From assembly GCA_040954595.2 (NCBI GenBank), contig CM082580.2, positions 1,550,001 through 1,614,000 of the forward strand: a stretch of 64,000 nt of DNA, read 5' to 3'. This document shows, piece after piece, positions 1 to 14,930 of this stretch. The notes under the pieces were generated by a model, which saw only the letters and a program-made list of their open reading frames with translations, ran no database searches and was not told the origin of the DNA. The translations under genes were made by a program, and so were the position numbers. The DNA comes from Balanoglossus misakiensis. Its lineage: Eukaryota; Hemichordata. The number at the start of each line of letters is the position of its first letter. Position 1 is the stretch's first letter.

Positions 1-470
1 GGTTGCTTCCAAACACAGCCTCGTTTGTTTACAAAATTCTGTTGTGATGCGCAGAACACATAGATAGGCCTGTGCGCATATGAACGTTTTCCACTATACA
101 CTGTAGATCCAGAGATAGTTCTAAAACTTCCATGTTTGCTTCCAAACAGCCTCGTTTATTTGCGGAATTCTGTTTTGAGGCGCAGAACACATAGATAGGC
201 ATATGTGAATAAGAAAGTTTTCCACTATAGACTCTGTAGATCGAGAGATAGTTCTAAAATTTCCATGGTTGCTTTTAAACAGCCTCGTTTATTTACCGAT
301 TTCTGTTGTGTGGCGCAGAACACATAGATAGGCCTATGCGCATAAAAAACTTTTCAACTTTAGATCAACGGATAGTTCAAAAATTTCCATGGTTGTTTCC
401 AAACAGCCTCGTTTATTTACCGAATTCTGTTGTGATGCGTAGAACACATACATATGCCTATGCGCATAAG
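1..470 (+). repeat. Left copy of a ~470-bp block repeated at 2741-3210
   Basis: The first ~470 bases recur from 2741 with an offset of 2740. The shared rare variants include CCTGTGCGCATATGAACG, GTAGATCCAGAGATAG and a shortened monomer containing AAAAAACTTTTCAACTTTAG. The two copies bracket the 1176-bp tandem pair, which suggests that pair arose by duplication inside an older longer unit. Confidence 0.85.
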
Positions 471-2759
471 AACGTTTCCACTAGACTCTGTAGATCGACG
501 GATAGCTGTAAAATTTCCATGGTTGCTTCCAAACAGCCTCGTTTATTTACCGATTTCTGTTGTGAGGCGCAGAACACATGATAGGCCTATGCGCATGAGA
601 CATTTTTCCACTAGACTCTGTAGATCGACGGATAGCTGTAAAATTTCCATGGTTGCCTCCAAACAGCCTCGTTTATTTACCGATTTCTGTTGTGAGGCGC
701 AGAACACATGATAGGCCTATGCGCATGAGACATTTTTCCACTAGACTCTGTAGATCGACGGATAGTTGTAAAATTTCATGGTTGCTTCCAAATACAGCCT
801 CGTTTATTTACCGATTTCTGCTGTGATGCGCATAACACATTGATAGGCCTATGCGCATAAGAACGTTTCCACTAGACTTTGTAGATCGACGGATAGTTCT
901 ACAATGTCCATGGTTGCTTCCAAACAGCCTCGTTTATTTACCGAATTCTGTTGTGAGGCGCAGAACACGTAATAGGTCTATGCGCATAAGGAAGTTTTCC
1001 ACCAGACTCTGTAGATCGACGGATAGTTGTAAAATTTCATGGTTGCTTCCAAATACAGCCTCGTTTATTTACCGATTTCTGTTGTGATGCGCATAACACA
1101 TAGATAGGCCTATGCGCATAAGAACGTTTTCCACTAGACTCTTTAGATCGACGGATAGTTGTACAATTTCCATGGTTGCTTCCAAACAGCCTCGTTTATT
1201 TACCGATTTCTGTTGTGAGGCGCAGAACACATGATAGGCCTATGCGCATAAGACATTTTTCCACTAGACTCTGTAGATCGACGGATAGTTCTAAAATTTC
1301 CATGGTTGCTTCCAAACAGCCTCGTTTATTTACCGAATTCTGTTGTGAGGCGCAGAGCACGTAATAGGCCTATGCGCACAAGAAAGTTTTCCACCAGACT
1401 CTGTAGATCGACTGATAGTTGTAAAATTTCCATGGTTGCTTCCAAACAGCCTCGTTTATTTACCGATTTCTGTTGTGATGCGCAGAACACATAGATAGGC
1501 ATATGTGCATAATAAAGTTTTCCACTAGACTCTGTAGATCGAGAGATAGTTCTAAAATTTCCATGGTTGCTTCCAAACACAGCCTCGTTTATTTACCGAA
1601 TTCTGTTGTGATGCGTAGAACACATACATATGCCTATGCGCATAAGAACGTTTCCACTAGACTCTGTAGATCGACGGATAGCTGTAAAATTTCCATGGTT
1701 GCTTCCAAACAGCCTCGTTTATTTACCGATTTCTGTTGTGAGGCGCAGAACACATGATAGGCCTATGCGCATGAGACATTTTTCCACTAGACTCTGTAGA
1801 TCGACGGATAGCTGTAAAATTTCCATGGTTGCCTCCAAACAGCCTCGTTTATTTACCGATTTCTGTTGTGAGGCGCAGAACACATGATAGGCCTATGCGC
1901 ATGAGACATTTTTCCACTAGACTCTGTAGATCGACGGATAGTTGTAAAATTTCATGGTTGCTTCCAAATACAGCCTCGTTTATTTACCGATTTCTGCTGT
2001 GATGCGCATAACACATTGATAGGCCTATGCGCATAAGAACGTTTCCACTAGACTTTGTAGATCGACGGATAGTTCTACAATGTCCATGGTTGCTTCCAAA
2101 CAGCCTCGTTTATTTACCGAATTCTGTTGTGAGGCGCAGAACACGTAATAGGTCTATGCGCATAAGGAAGTTTTCCACCAGACTCTGTAGATCGACGGAT
2201 AGTTGTAAAATTTCATGGTTGCTTCCAAATACAGCCTCGTTTATTTACCGATTTCTGTTGTGATGCGCATAACACATAGATAGGCCTATGCGCATAAGAA
2301 CGTTTTCCACTAGACTCTTTAGATCGACGGATAGTTGTACAATTTCCATGGTTGCTTCCAAACAGCCTCGTTTATTTACCGATTTCTGTTGTGAGGCGCA
2401 GAACACATGATAGGCCTATGCGCATAAGACATTTTTCCACTAGACTCTGTAGATCGACGGATAGTTCTAAAATTTCCATGGTTGCTTCCAAACAGCCTCG
2501 TTTATTTACCGAATTCTGTTGTGAGGCGCAGAGCACGTAATAGGCCTATGCGCACAAGAAAGTTTTCCACCAGACTCTGTAGATCGACGGATAGTTGTAA
2601 AATTTCCATGGTTGCTTCCAAACAGCCTCGTTTATTTACCGATTTCTGTTGTGATGCGCAGAACACATAGATAGGCATATGTGCATAATAAAGTTTTCCA
2701 CTAGACTCTGTAGATCGAGAGATAGTTCTAAAATTTCCATGGTTGCTTCCAAACACAGC
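408..2759 (+). repeat. Two tandem copies of a 1176-bp nine-monomer higher-order unit
   Basis: Sequence from about 408 to 1583 repeats at about 1584-2759 with a constant offset of 1176 bases, about nine monomers. Individually recognisable variant monomers recur in the same order, for example those with CTTTAGATCG, CAGAGCACGTAATAGG and GCACAAGAAAG. I saw one base change between copies (CGACTGATAG near 1410 against CGACGGATAG near 2586). Such identity between units, contrasted with visible divergence between neighbouring monomers, is the hallmark of a recently homogenised higher-order repeat. Confidence 0.9.
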
Positions 2760-4336
2760 CTCGTTTGTTTACAAAATTCTGTTGTGATGCGCAGAACACA
2801 TAGATAGGCCTGTGCGCATATGAACGTTTTCCACTATACACTGTAGATCCAGAGATAGTTCTAAAACTTCCATGTTTGCTTCCAAACAGCCTCGTTTATT
2901 TGCGGAATTCTGTTTTGAGGCGCAGAACACATAGATAGGCATATGTGAATAAGAAAGTTTTCCACTATAGACTCTGTAGATCGAGAGATAGTTCTAAAAT
3001 TTCCATGGTTGCTTTTAAACAGCCTCGTTTATTTACCGATTTCTGTTGTGTGGCGCAGAACACATAGATAGGCCTATGCGCATAAAAAACTTTTCAACTT
3101 TAGATCAACGGATAGTTCAAAAATTTCCATGGTTGTTTCCAAACAGCCTCGTTTATTTACCGAATTCTGTTGTGATGCGTAGAACACATACATATGCCTA
3201 TGCGCATAAGAAAGTTTTCCACTAGACTCCGTAGATCGACGAATAGTTCTAAAATGTCCATGGTTGCTTCCAAACAGCCTCGTTTATTGACGGAATTCTG
3301 TTTTGAGGCGCAGAACACATAGATAGGCATATGTGCATAAGAAAGTTTTCCACTATAGACTCTGTACATCGAGAGATAGTTCTAAAATGTCCATGGTTGC
3401 TTCCAAACACAGCCTCGTTTGTTTACAAAATTCTGTTGTGATGCGCAGAACACATATATAGGCCTATGCGCATAATAACGTTTTCCACTAGACTCTGTAG
3501 ATCGACGGATAGTTGTAAAATTTCCATGGTTGCTTCCAAACAGCCTCGTTTATTTACCGAATTCTGTTGTGAGGCGCAGAACACATAGATAGGCATATGT
3601 GCATAAGAAAGTTTTCCACTATAGACTCTGTAGATCGAGAGATAGTTCTAAAATGTCCATGGTTGCTAGCAAACACAGCCTCGTTTGTTTACAAAATTCT
3701 GTTATGATGCGCAGAACACATATATAGGCCTATGCGCATAAGAACGTTTCCACTAGACTCTGTAGATCGACGGATAGCTGTAAAATTTCCATGGTTGCTT
3801 CCAAACAGCCTCGTTTATTTACCGATTTCTGTTGTGAGGCGCAGAACACATGATAGGCCTATGCGCATGAGACATTTTTCCACTAGACTCTGTAGATCGA
3901 CGGATAGCTGTAAAATTTCCCTGGTTGCTTCCAAACAGCCTCGTTTATTTACCGATTTCTGTTGTGAGGCGCAGAACACATGATAGGCCTATGCGCATGA
4001 GACATTTTTCCACTAGACTCTGTAGATCGACGGATAGTTGTAAAATTTCCATGGTTGCTTCCAAACAGCCTCGTTTATTTACCGAATTCTGTTGTGAGGC
4101 GCAGAACACGTAATAGGTCTATGCGCATAAGGAAGTTTTCCACCAGACTCTGTAGATCGACGGATAGTTGTAAAATTTCATGGTTGCTTCCAAATACAGC
4201 CTCGTTTATTTACCGATTTCTGTTGTGAAGCGCATAACACATAGATAGGCCTATGCGCATAAGAACGTTTTCCACTAGACTCTTTAGATCGACGGATAGT
4301 TGTACAATTTCCATGGTTGCTTCCAAACAGCCTCGT

Positions 4337-5300
4337 TTATTTACCGATTTCTGTTGTGAGGCGCAGAACACATGATAGGCCTATGCGCATAAGAAAGTTT
4401 TCCACCAGACTCTGTAGATCGACGGATAGTTGTAAAATTTCCATGGTTGCTTCCAAACAGCCTCGTTTATTTACCGATTTCTGTTGTGATGCGCAGAACA
4501 CATAGATAGGCATATGTGCATAATAAAGTTTTCCACTAGACTCTGTAGATCGAGAGATAGTTCTAAAATTTCCATGGTTGCTTCCAAACACAGCCTCGTT
4601 TGTTTACAAAATTCTGTTGTGATGCGCAGAACACATATATAGGCCTATGCGCATAATAACGTTTTCCACTAGACTCTGTAGATCGACGGATAGTTGTAAA
4701 ATTTCCATGGTTGCTTCCAAACAGCCTCGTTTATTTACCGAATTCTGTTGTGAGGCGCAGAACACATAGATAGGCATATGTGCATAAGAAAGTTTTCCAC
4801 TATAGACTCTGTAGATCGAGAGATAGTTCTAAAATGTCCATGGTTGCTTCCAAACACAGCCTCGTTTGTTTACAAAATTCTGTTGTGATGCGCAGAACAC
4901 ATATATAGGCCTATGCGCATAATAACGTTTTCCACTAGACTCTGTAGATCGACGGATAGCTGTAAAATTTCCATGGTTGCTTCCAAACAGCCTCGTTTAT
5001 TTACCGAATTCTGTTGTGAGGCGCAGAACACATAGATAGGCATATGTGCATAAGAAAGTTTTCCACTACAGACTCTGTAGATCGAGAGATAGTTCTAAAA
5101 TGTCCATGGTTGCTTCCAAACACAGCCTCGTTTATTTACCGATTTCTGTTGTGATGCGCATAACACATAGATAGGCCTATGCGCATAAGAACGTTTTCCA
5201 CTAGACTCTGTAGATCGACGGATAGCTGTAAAATTTCCATGGTTGCTTCCAAACAGCCTCGTTTATTTACCGATTTCTGTTGTGAGGCGCAGAACACATG
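4337..5300 (+). repeat. ~0.96-kb satellite A block repeated at 6705-7668
   Basis: This block aligns with 6705-7668 at an offset of 2368. Both contain the ordered run of the CATATGTGCATA class and the TATATAGGCC class, and both carry the private variant TTCCACTACAGACTCTG. A shorter part (about 4300-4915) also recurs at about 5230-5840 with an offset of 926, so blocks of different length are shuffled within the same 4-kb interval. Confidence 0.75.
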
Positions 5301-5799
5301 ATAGGCCTATGCGCATAAGAAAGTTTTCCACCAGACTCTGTAGATCGACGGATAGTTGTAAAATTTCCATGGTTGCTTCCAAACAGCCTCGTTTATTTAC
5401 CGATTTCTGTTGTGATGCGCAGAACACATAGATAGGCATATGTGCATAATAAAGTTTTCCACTAGACTCTGTAGATCGAGAGATAGTTCTAAAATTTCCA
5501 TGGTTGCTTCCAAACACAGCCTCGTTTGTTTACAAAATTCTGTTGTGATGCGCAGAACACATATATAGGCCTATGCGCATAATAACGTTTTCCACTAGAC
5601 TCTGTAGATCGACGGATAGTTGTAAAATTTCCATGGTTGCTTCCAAACAGCCTCGTTTATTTACCGAATTCTGTTGTGAGGCGCAGAACACATAGATAGG
5701 CATATGTGCATAAGAAAGTTTTCCACTATAGACTCTGTAGATCGAGAGATAGTTCTAAAATGTCCATGGTTGCTACCAAACACAGCCTCGTTTGTTTAC

Positions 5800-6963
5800 A
5801 AAATTCTGTTGTGATGCGCAGAACACATATATAGGCCTATGCGCATAAGAACGTTTCCACTAGACTCTGTAGATCGACGGATAGCTGTAAAATTTCCATG
5901 GTTGCTTCCAAACAGCCTCGTTTATTTACCGATTTCTGTTGTGAGGCGCAGAACACATGATAGGCCTATGCGCATGAGACATTTTTCCACTAGACTCTGT
6001 AGATCGACGGATAGCTGTAAAATTTCCATGGTTGCCTCCAAACAGCCTCGTTTATTTTCCGATTTCTGTTGTGAGGCGCAGAACACATGATAGGCCTATG
6101 CGCATGAGACATTTTTCCACTAGACTCTGTAGATCGACGGATAGTTGTAAAATTTCATGGTTGCTTCCAAATACAGCCTCGTTTATTTACCGATTTCTGT
6201 TGTGATGCGCATAACACATTGATAGGCCTATGCGCATAAGAACGTTTCCACTAGACTTTGTAGATCGACGGATAGTTCTACAATGTCCATGGTTGCTTCC
6301 AAACAGCCTCGTTTATTTACCGAATTCTGTTGTGAGGCGCAGAACACGTAATAGGTCTATGCGCATAAGGAAGTTTTCCACCAGACTCTGTAGATCGACG
6401 GATAGTTGTAAAATTTCATGGTTGCTTCCAAATACAGCCTCGTTTATTTACCGATTTCTGTTGTGATGCGCATAACACATAGATAGGCCTATGCGCATAA
6501 GAACGTTTTCCACTAGACTCTTTAGATCGACGGATAGTTGTACAATTTCCATGGTTGCTTCCAAACAGCCTCGTTTATTTACCGATTTCTGTTGTGAGGC
6601 GCAGAACACATGATAGGCCTATGCGCATAAGACATTTTTCCACTAGACTCTGTAGATCGACGGATAGTTCTAAAATTTCCATGGTTGCTTCCAAACAGCC
6701 TCGTTTATTTACCGAATTCTGTTGTGAGGCGCAGAGCACGTAATAGGCCTATGCGCACAAGAAAGTTTTCCACCAGACTCTGTAGATCGACGGATAGTTG
6801 TAAAATTTCCATGGTTGCTTCCAAACAGCCTCGTTTATTTACCGATTTCTGTTGTGATGCGCAGAACACATAGATAGGCATATGTGCATAATAAAGTTTT
6901 CCACTAGACTCTGTAGATCGAGAGATAGTTCTAAAATTTCCATGGTTGCTTCCAAACACAGCC
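5800..6963 (+). repeat. Third copy of the 1176-bp higher-order unit
   Basis: The order of variant monomers at 1630-2760 recurs from about 5833 to 6963 with an offset of 4203. It includes the rare CTTTAGATCG and GAGCACGTAATAGG monomers. A few substitutions are visible, such as TTTATTTTCCG near 6053. Its left boundary is blurred because neighbouring monomers are near identical. Confidence 0.8.
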
Positions 6964-8480
6964 TCGTTTGTTTACAAAATTCTGTTGTGATGCGCAGAAC
7001 ACATATATAGGCCTATGCGCATAATAACGTTTTCCACTAGACTCTGTAGATCGACGGATAGTTGTAAAATTTCCATGGTTGCTTCCAAACAGCCTCGTTT
7101 ATTTACCGAATTCTGTTGTGAGGCGCAGAACACATAGATAGGCATATGTGCATAAGAAAGTTTTCCACTATAGACTCTGTAGATCGAGAGATAGTTCTAA
7201 AATGTCCATGGTTGCTTCCAAACACAGCCTCGTTTGTTTACAAAATTCTGTTGTGATGCGCAGAACACATATATAGGCCTATGCGCATAATAACGTTTTC
7301 CACTAGACTCTGTAGATCGACGGATAGCTGTAAAATTTCCATGGTTGCTTCCAAACAGCCTCGTTTATTTACCGAATTCTGTTGTGAGGCGCAGAACACA
7401 TAGATAGGCATATGTGCATAAGAAAGTTTTCCACTACAGACTCTGTAGATCGAGAGATAGTTCTAAAATGTCCATGGTTGCTTCCAAACACAGCCTCGTT
7501 TATTTACCGATTTCTGTTGTGATGCGCATAACACATAGATAGGCCTATGCGCATAAGAACGTTTTCCACTAGACTCTGTAGATCGACGGATAGCTGTAAA
7601 ATTTCCATGGTTGCTTCCAAACAGCCTCGTTTATTTACCGATTTCTGTTGTGAGGCGCAGAACACATGATAGGCCTATGCGCATGAGACATGTTTCCACT
7701 AGACTCTGTAGATCGACGGATAGTTGTAAAATTTCATGGTTGCTTCCAAATACAGCCTCGTTTATTTACCGATTTCTGTTGTGATGCGCATAACACATTG
7801 ATAGGCCTATGCGCATAAGAACGTTTCCACTAGACTTTGTAGATCGACGGATAGTTGTACAATGTCCATGGTTGCTTCCAAACAGCCTCGTTTATTTACC
7901 GAATTCTGTTGTGAGGCGCAGAGCACGTAATAGGCCTATGCGCATAAGAAAGTTTTCCACCAGACTCTGTAGATCGACGGATAGTTGTAAAATTTCCATG
8001 GTTGCTTCCAAACAGCCTCGTTTATTTACCGATTTCTGTTGTGATGCGCAGAACACATAGATAGGCATATGTGCATAATAAAGTTTTCCACTAGACTCTG
8101 TAGATCGAGAGATAGTTCTAAAATTTCCATGGTTGCTTCCAAACACAGCCTCGTTTGTTTACAAAATTCTGTTGTGATGCGCAGAACACATATATAGGCC
8201 TATGCGCATAATAACGTTTTCCACTAGACTCTGTAGATCGACGGATAGTTGTAAAATTTCCATGGTTGCTTCCAAATAGCCTCGTTTATTTACCGAATTC
8301 TGTTGTGAGGCGCAGAACACATAGATAGGCATATGTGCATAATAAAGTTTTCCACTATAGACTCTGTAGATCGAGAGATAGTTCTAAAATGTCCATGGTT
8401 GCTTCCAAACACAGCCTCGTTTGTTTACAAAATTCTGTTGTGATGCGCAGAACACATATATAGGCCTATGCGCATAAGAA
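6380..8480 (+). repeat. 2.1-kb satellite A block repeated at ~9276-11376
   Basis: Offset is 2896 bases, about 22 monomers. Shared private variants are the CTTTAGATCG monomer (6525 and 9420 regions), GAGACATGTTTCCAC (7685 and 10581 regions) and CCAAATAGCCTCG (8275 and 11171 regions). The second copy has one obvious change, TTTGTGTACAAAATT at about 11052 where the first has TTTGTTTACAAAATT. Confidence 0.8.
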
Positions 8481-10716
8481 CGTTTCCACTAGACTCTGTA
8501 GATCGACGGATAGCTGTAAAATTTCCATGGTTGCTTCCAAACAGCCTCGTTTATTTACCGAATTCTGTTGTGAGGCGCAGAACACATAGATAGGCATATG
8601 TGCATAAGAAAGTTTTCCACTACAGACTCTGTAGATCGAGAGATAGTTCTAAAATGTCCATGGTTGCTTCCAAACACAGCCTCGTTTATTTACCGATTTC
8701 TGTTGTGATGCGCATAACACATAGATAGGCCTATGCGCATAAGAACGTTTTCCACTAGACTCTGTAGATCGACGGATAGTTGTACAATTTCCATGGTTGC
8801 TTCCAAACAGCATCGTTTATTTACCGAATTCTGTTGTGAGGCGCAGAACACGTAATAGGTCTATGCGCATAAGGAAGTTTTCCACCAGACTCTGTAGATC
8901 GACGGATAGTTGTAAAATTTCATGGTTGCTTCCAAATACAGCCTCGTTTATTTACCGATTTCTGTTGTGATGCGCATAACACATAGATAGGCCTATGCGC
9001 ATAAGAACGTTTTCCACTAGACTCTGTAGATCGACGGATAGTTGTACAATTTCCATGGTTGCTTCCAAACAGCCTCGTTTATTTACCGATTTCTGTTGTG
9101 AGGCGCAGAACACATGATAGGCCTATGCGCATAAGACATTTTTCCACTAGACTCTGTAGATCGACGGATAGTTCTAAAATTTCCATGGTTGCTTCCAAAC
9201 AGCCTCGTTTATTTACCGAATTCTGTTGTGAGGCGCAGAGCACGTAATAGGCCTATGCGCATAAGAAAGTTTTCCACCAGACTCTGTAGATCGACGGATA
9301 GTTGTAAAATTTCATGGTTGCTTCCAAATACAGCCTCGTTTATTTACCGATTTCTGTTGTGATGCGCATAACACATAGATAGGCCTATGCGCATAAGAAC
9401 GTTTTCCACTAGACTCTTTAGATCGACGGATAGTTGTACAATTTCCATGGTTGCTTCCAAACAGCCTCGTTTATTTACCGATTTCTGTTGTGAGGCGCAG
9501 AACACATGATAGGCCTATGCGCATAAGACATTTTTCCACTAGACTCTGTAGATCGACGGATAGTTCTAAAATTTCCATGGTTGCTTCCAAACAGCCTCGT
9601 TTATTTACCGAATTCTGTTGTGAGGCGCAGAGCACGTAATAGGCCTATGCGCATAAGAAAGTTTTCCACCAGACTCTGTAGATCGACGGATAGTTGTAAA
9701 ATTTCCATGGTTGCTTCCAAACAGCCTCGTTTATTTACCGATTTCTGTTGTGATGCGCAGAACACATAGATAGGCATATGTGCATAATAAAGTTTTCCAC
9801 TAGACTCTGTAGATCGAGAGATAGTTCTAAAATTTCCATGGTTGCTTCCAAACACAGCCTCGTTTGTTTACAAAATTCTGTTGTGATGCGCAGAACACAT
9901 ATATAGGCCTATGCGCATAATAACGTTTTCCACTAGACTCTGTAGATCGACGGATAGTTGTAAAATTTCCATGGTTGCTTCCAAACAGCCTCGTTTATTT
10001 ACCGAATTCTGTTGTGAGGCGCAGAACACATAGATAGGCATATGTGCATAAGAAAGTTTTCCACTATAGACTCTGTAGATCGAGAGATAGTTCTAAAATG
10101 TCCATGGTTGCTTCCAAACACAGCCTCGTTTGTTTACAAAATTCTGTTGTGATGCGCAGAACACATATATAGGCCTATGCGCATAATAACGTTTTCCACT
10201 AGACTCTGTAGATCGACGGATAGCTGTAAAATTTCCATGGTTGCTTCCAAACAGCCTCGTTTATTTACCGAATTCTGTTGTGAGGCGCAGAACACATAGA
10301 TAGGCATATGTGCATAAGAAAGTTTTCCACTACAGACTCTGTAGATCGAGAGATAGTTCTAAAATGTCCATGGTTGCTTCCAAACACAGCCTCGTTTATT
10401 TACCGATTTCTGTTGTGATGCGCATAACACATAGATAGGCCTATGCGCATAAGAACGTTTTCCACTAGACTCTGTAGATCGACGGATAGCTGTAAAATTT
10501 CCATGGTTGCTTCCAAACAGCCTCGTTTATTTACCGATTTCTGTTGTGAGGCGCAGAACACATGATAGGCCTATGCGCATGAGACATGTTTCCACTAGAC
10601 TCTGTAGATCGACGGATAGTTGTAAAATTTCATGGTTGCTTCCAAATACAGCCTCGTTTATTTACCGATTTCTGTTGTGATGCGCATAACACATTGATAG
10701 GCCTATGCGCATAAGA

Positions 10717-13700
10717 ACGTTTCCACTAGACTTTGTAGATCGACGGATAGTTGTACAATGTCCATGGTTGCTTCCAAACAGCCTCGTTTATTTACCGAAT
10801 TCTGTTGTGAGGCGCAGAGCACGTAATAGGCCTATGCGCATAAGAAAGTTTTCCACCAGACTCTGTAGATCGACGGATAGTTGTAAAATTTCCATGGTTG
10901 CTTCCAAACAGCCTCGTTTATTTACCGATTTCTGTTGTGATGCGCAGAACACATAGATAGGCATATGTGCATAATAAAGTTTTCCACTAGACTCTGTAGA
11001 TCGAGAGATAGTTCTAAAATTTCCATGGTTGCTTCCAAACACAGCCTCGTTTGTGTACAAAATTCTGTTGTGATGCGCAGAACACATATATAGGCCTATG
11101 CGCATAATAACGTTTTCCACTAGACTCTGTAGATCGACGGATAGTTGTAAAATTTCCATGGTTGCTTCCAAATAGCCTCGTTTATTTACCGAATTCTGTT
11201 GTGAGGCGCAGAACACATAGATAGGCATATGTGCATAATAAAGTTTTCCACTATAGACTCTGTAGATCGAGAGATAGTTCTAAAATGTCCATGGTTGCTT
11301 CCAAACACAGCCTCGTTTGTTTACAAAATTCTGTTGTGATGCGCAGAACACATATATAGGCCTATGCGCATAAGAACGTTTTCCACTAGACTCTGTAGAT
11401 CGACGGATAGTTGTACAATTTCCATGGTTGCTTCCAAACAGCATCGTTTATTTACCGAATTCTGTTGTGAGGCGCAGAACACGTAATAGGTCTATGCGCA
11501 TAAGGAAGTTTTCCACCAGACTCTGTAGATCGACGGATAGTTGTAAAATTTCATGGTTGCTTCCAAATACAGCCTCGTTTATTTACCGATTTCTGTTGTG
11601 ATGCGCATAACACATAGATAGGCCTATGCGCATAAGAACGTTTTCCACTAGACTCTGTAGATCGACGGATAGTTGTACAATTTCCATGGTTGCTTCCAAA
11701 CAGCCTCGTTTATTTACCGATTTCTGTTGTGAGGCGCAGAACACATGATAGGCCTATGCGCATAAGACATTTTTCCACTAGACTCTGTAGATCGACGGAT
11801 AGTTCTAAAATTTCCATGGTTGCTTCCAAACAGCCTCGTTTATTTACCGAATTCTGTTGTGAGGCGCAGAGCACGTAATAGGCCTATGCGCATAAGAAAG
11901 TTTTCCACCAGACTCCGTAGATCGACGGATAGTTGTAAAATTTCCATGGTTGTTTCCAAACACAGCCTCGTTCATTTACAAAATTCTGTTGTGATGCGCT
12001 GAACACATACATATGCCTATGCGCATAAGAAAGTTTCCACTAGACTCTGTAGATCGACGGATAGTTCTAAAATTTCCATGATTGCTTCCAAACACATCCT
12101 CGATTGTTTACAAAATTCTGTTGTGATGCGCAGAACACATAGATAGGCCTATGCGCATATGAACGTTTTCCACTATACACTGTAGATCGAGAGATAGTTC
12201 TAAAACTTCCATGTTTGCTTCCAAACAGCCTCGTTTATTTGCGGAATTCTGTTTTGAGGCGCAGAACACATAGATAGGCATATGTGAATAAGAAAGTTTT
12301 CCACTATAGACTCTGTAGATCGAGAGATAGTTGTAAAATTTCCATGGTTGCTTCCAAACAGCCTCGTTTATTTACCGATTTCTGTTGTGAGGCGCAGAAC
12401 ACATAGATAGGCCTATGCGCATAAAAAACTTTTCAACTTTAGATCAACGGATAGTTCAAAAATTTCCATGGTTGTTTCCAAACAGCCTCGTTTATTTACC
12501 GAATTCTGTTGTGATGCGTAGAACACATACATATGCCTATGCGCATAAGAAAGTTTTCCACCAGACTCTGTAGATCGACGGATAGTTGTAAAATTTCCAT
12601 GGTTGCTTCCAAACAGCCTCGTTTATTTACCGATTTCTGTTGTGATGCGCAGAACACATAGATAGGCATATGTGCATAATAAAGTTTTCCACTAGACTCT
12701 GTAGATCGAGAGATAGTTCTAAAATTTCCATGGTTGCTTCCAAACACAGCCTCGTTTGTTTACAAAATTCTGTTGTGATGCGCAGAACACATATATAGGC
12801 CTATGCGCATAATAACGTTTTCCACTAGACTCTGTAGATCGACGGATAGTTGTAAAATTTCCATGGTTGCTTCCAAACAGCCTCGTTTATTTACCGAATT
12901 CTGTTGTGAGGCGCAGAACACATAGATAGGCATATGTGCATAAGAAAGTTTTCCACTATAGACTCTGTAGATCGAGAGATAGTTCTAAAATGTCCATGGT
13001 TGCTTCCAAACACAGCCTCGTTTGTTTACAAAATTCTGTTATGATGCGCAGAACACATATATAGGCCTATGCGCATAAGACCGTTTCCACTAGACTCTGT
13101 AGATCGACGGATAGCTGTAAAATTTCCATGGTTGCTTTTAAACAGCCTCGTTTATTTACCGATTTCTGTTGTGAGGCGCAGAACACATAGATAGGCATAT
13201 GTGCATAAGAAAGTTTTCCACTATAGACTCTGTAGATAGTTCTAAAATGTCCATGGTTGCTTCCAAACACAGCCTCGTTTATTTACCGATTTCTGTTGAG
13301 ATGCGCATAACACATAGATAGGCCTATGCGCATAAGAACGTTTTCCACTAGACTCTGTAGATCGACGGATAGTTGTACAATTTCCATGGTTGCTTCCAAA
13401 CAGCATCGTTTATTTACGGAATTCTGTTGTGAGGCGCAGAACACGTAATAGGTCTATGCGCATAAGGAAGTTTTCCACCAGACTCTGTAGATCGACGGAT
13501 AGTTGTTAAATTTCATGGTTGCTTCAAAATACAGCCTCGTTTATTTACCGATTTCTGTTGTGATGCGCATAACACATAGATAGGCCTATGCGCATAAGAA
13601 GGTTTTCCACTAGACTCTGTAGATCGACGGATAGTTGTACAATTTCCATGGTTGCTTCCAAACAGCCTCGTTTATTTACCGATTTCTGTTGTGAGGCGCA

Positions 13701-14930
13701 GAACACATGACAGGCCTATGCGCATAAGACATTTTTCCACTAGACTCTGTAGATCGACGGATAGTTCTAAAATGTCCATGGTTGCTTCCAAACAGCCTCG
13801 TTTATTTACCGAATTCTGTTGTGAGGCGCAGAGCACGTAATAGGCCTATGCGCATAAGAAAGTTTTCCACCAGACTCCGTAGATCGACGGATAGTTGTAA
13901 AATTTCCATGGTTGTTTCCAAACACAGCCTCGTTCATTTACAAAATTCTGTTGTGATGCGCTGAACACATACATATGCCTATGCGCATAAGAAAGTTTCC
14001 CACTAGACTCTGTAGATCGACGGATAGTTCTAAAATGTCCATGGTTGCTTCCAAACAAAGCCTCGATTGTTTACAAAATTCTGTTGTGATGCGCAGAACA
14101 CATAGATAGGCCTATGCGCATATGAACGTTTTCCACTATACTCTGTAGATCGAGAGTTAGTTCTAAAATTTCCATGTTTGCTTCCAAACAGCCTCGTTTA
14201 TTTACGGAATTCTGTTTTGAGGCGCAGAACACATAGATAGGCATATGTGCATAAGAAAGTTTTCCACTATAGACTCTGTACATCGAGAGATAGTTCTAAA
14301 ATTTCCATGGTTGCTTTCAAACACAGCCTCGTTTGTTTACAAAATTCTGTTGTGATGCGCATAACACATAGATAGGCCTATGCGCATAAGAACGTTTTCC
14401 ACTAGACTCTGTAGATCGACGGATAGTTGTACAATTTCCATGGTTGCTTCCAAACAGCATCGTTTATTTACCGAATTCTGTTGTGAGGCGCAGAACACGT
14501 AATAGGTCTATGCGCATAAGGAAGTTTTCCACCAGACTCTGTAGATCGACGGATAGTTGTAAAATTTCATGGTTGCTTCCAAATACAGCCTCGTTTATTT
14601 ACCGATTTCTGTTGTGATGCGCATAACACATAGATAGGCCTATGCGCATAAGAACGTTTTCCACTAGACTCTGTAGATCGACGGATAGTTGTACAATTTC
14701 CATGGTTGCTTCCAAACAGCCTCGTTTATTTACCGATTTCTGTTGTGAGGCGCAGAACACATGATAGGCCTATGCGCATAAGACATTTTTCCACTAGACT
14801 CTGTAGATCGACGGATAGTTCTAAAATTTCCATGGTTGCTTCCAAACAGCCTCGTTTATTTACCGAATTCTGTTGTGAGGCGCAGAGCACGTAATAGGCC
14901 TATGCGCATAAGAAAGTTTTCCACCAGACT
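10717..14930 (+). repeat. First copy of a 4.2-kb segment with 5124-base spacing
   Basis: This segment recurs at about 15841-20054 with a constant offset of 5124. Very rare variants occur in both copies: GTTCATTTACAAAATT, CTGAACACATACATATG, GATTGCTTCCAAACACATCC, GCATAAGACCGTTTCC and the monomer missing CGAGAGA (near 13230 and 18354). Just before the segment, 9600-10584 matches 14856-15840 at an offset 131-132 bases larger, so one monomer was lost at the boundary. Confidence 0.88.
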
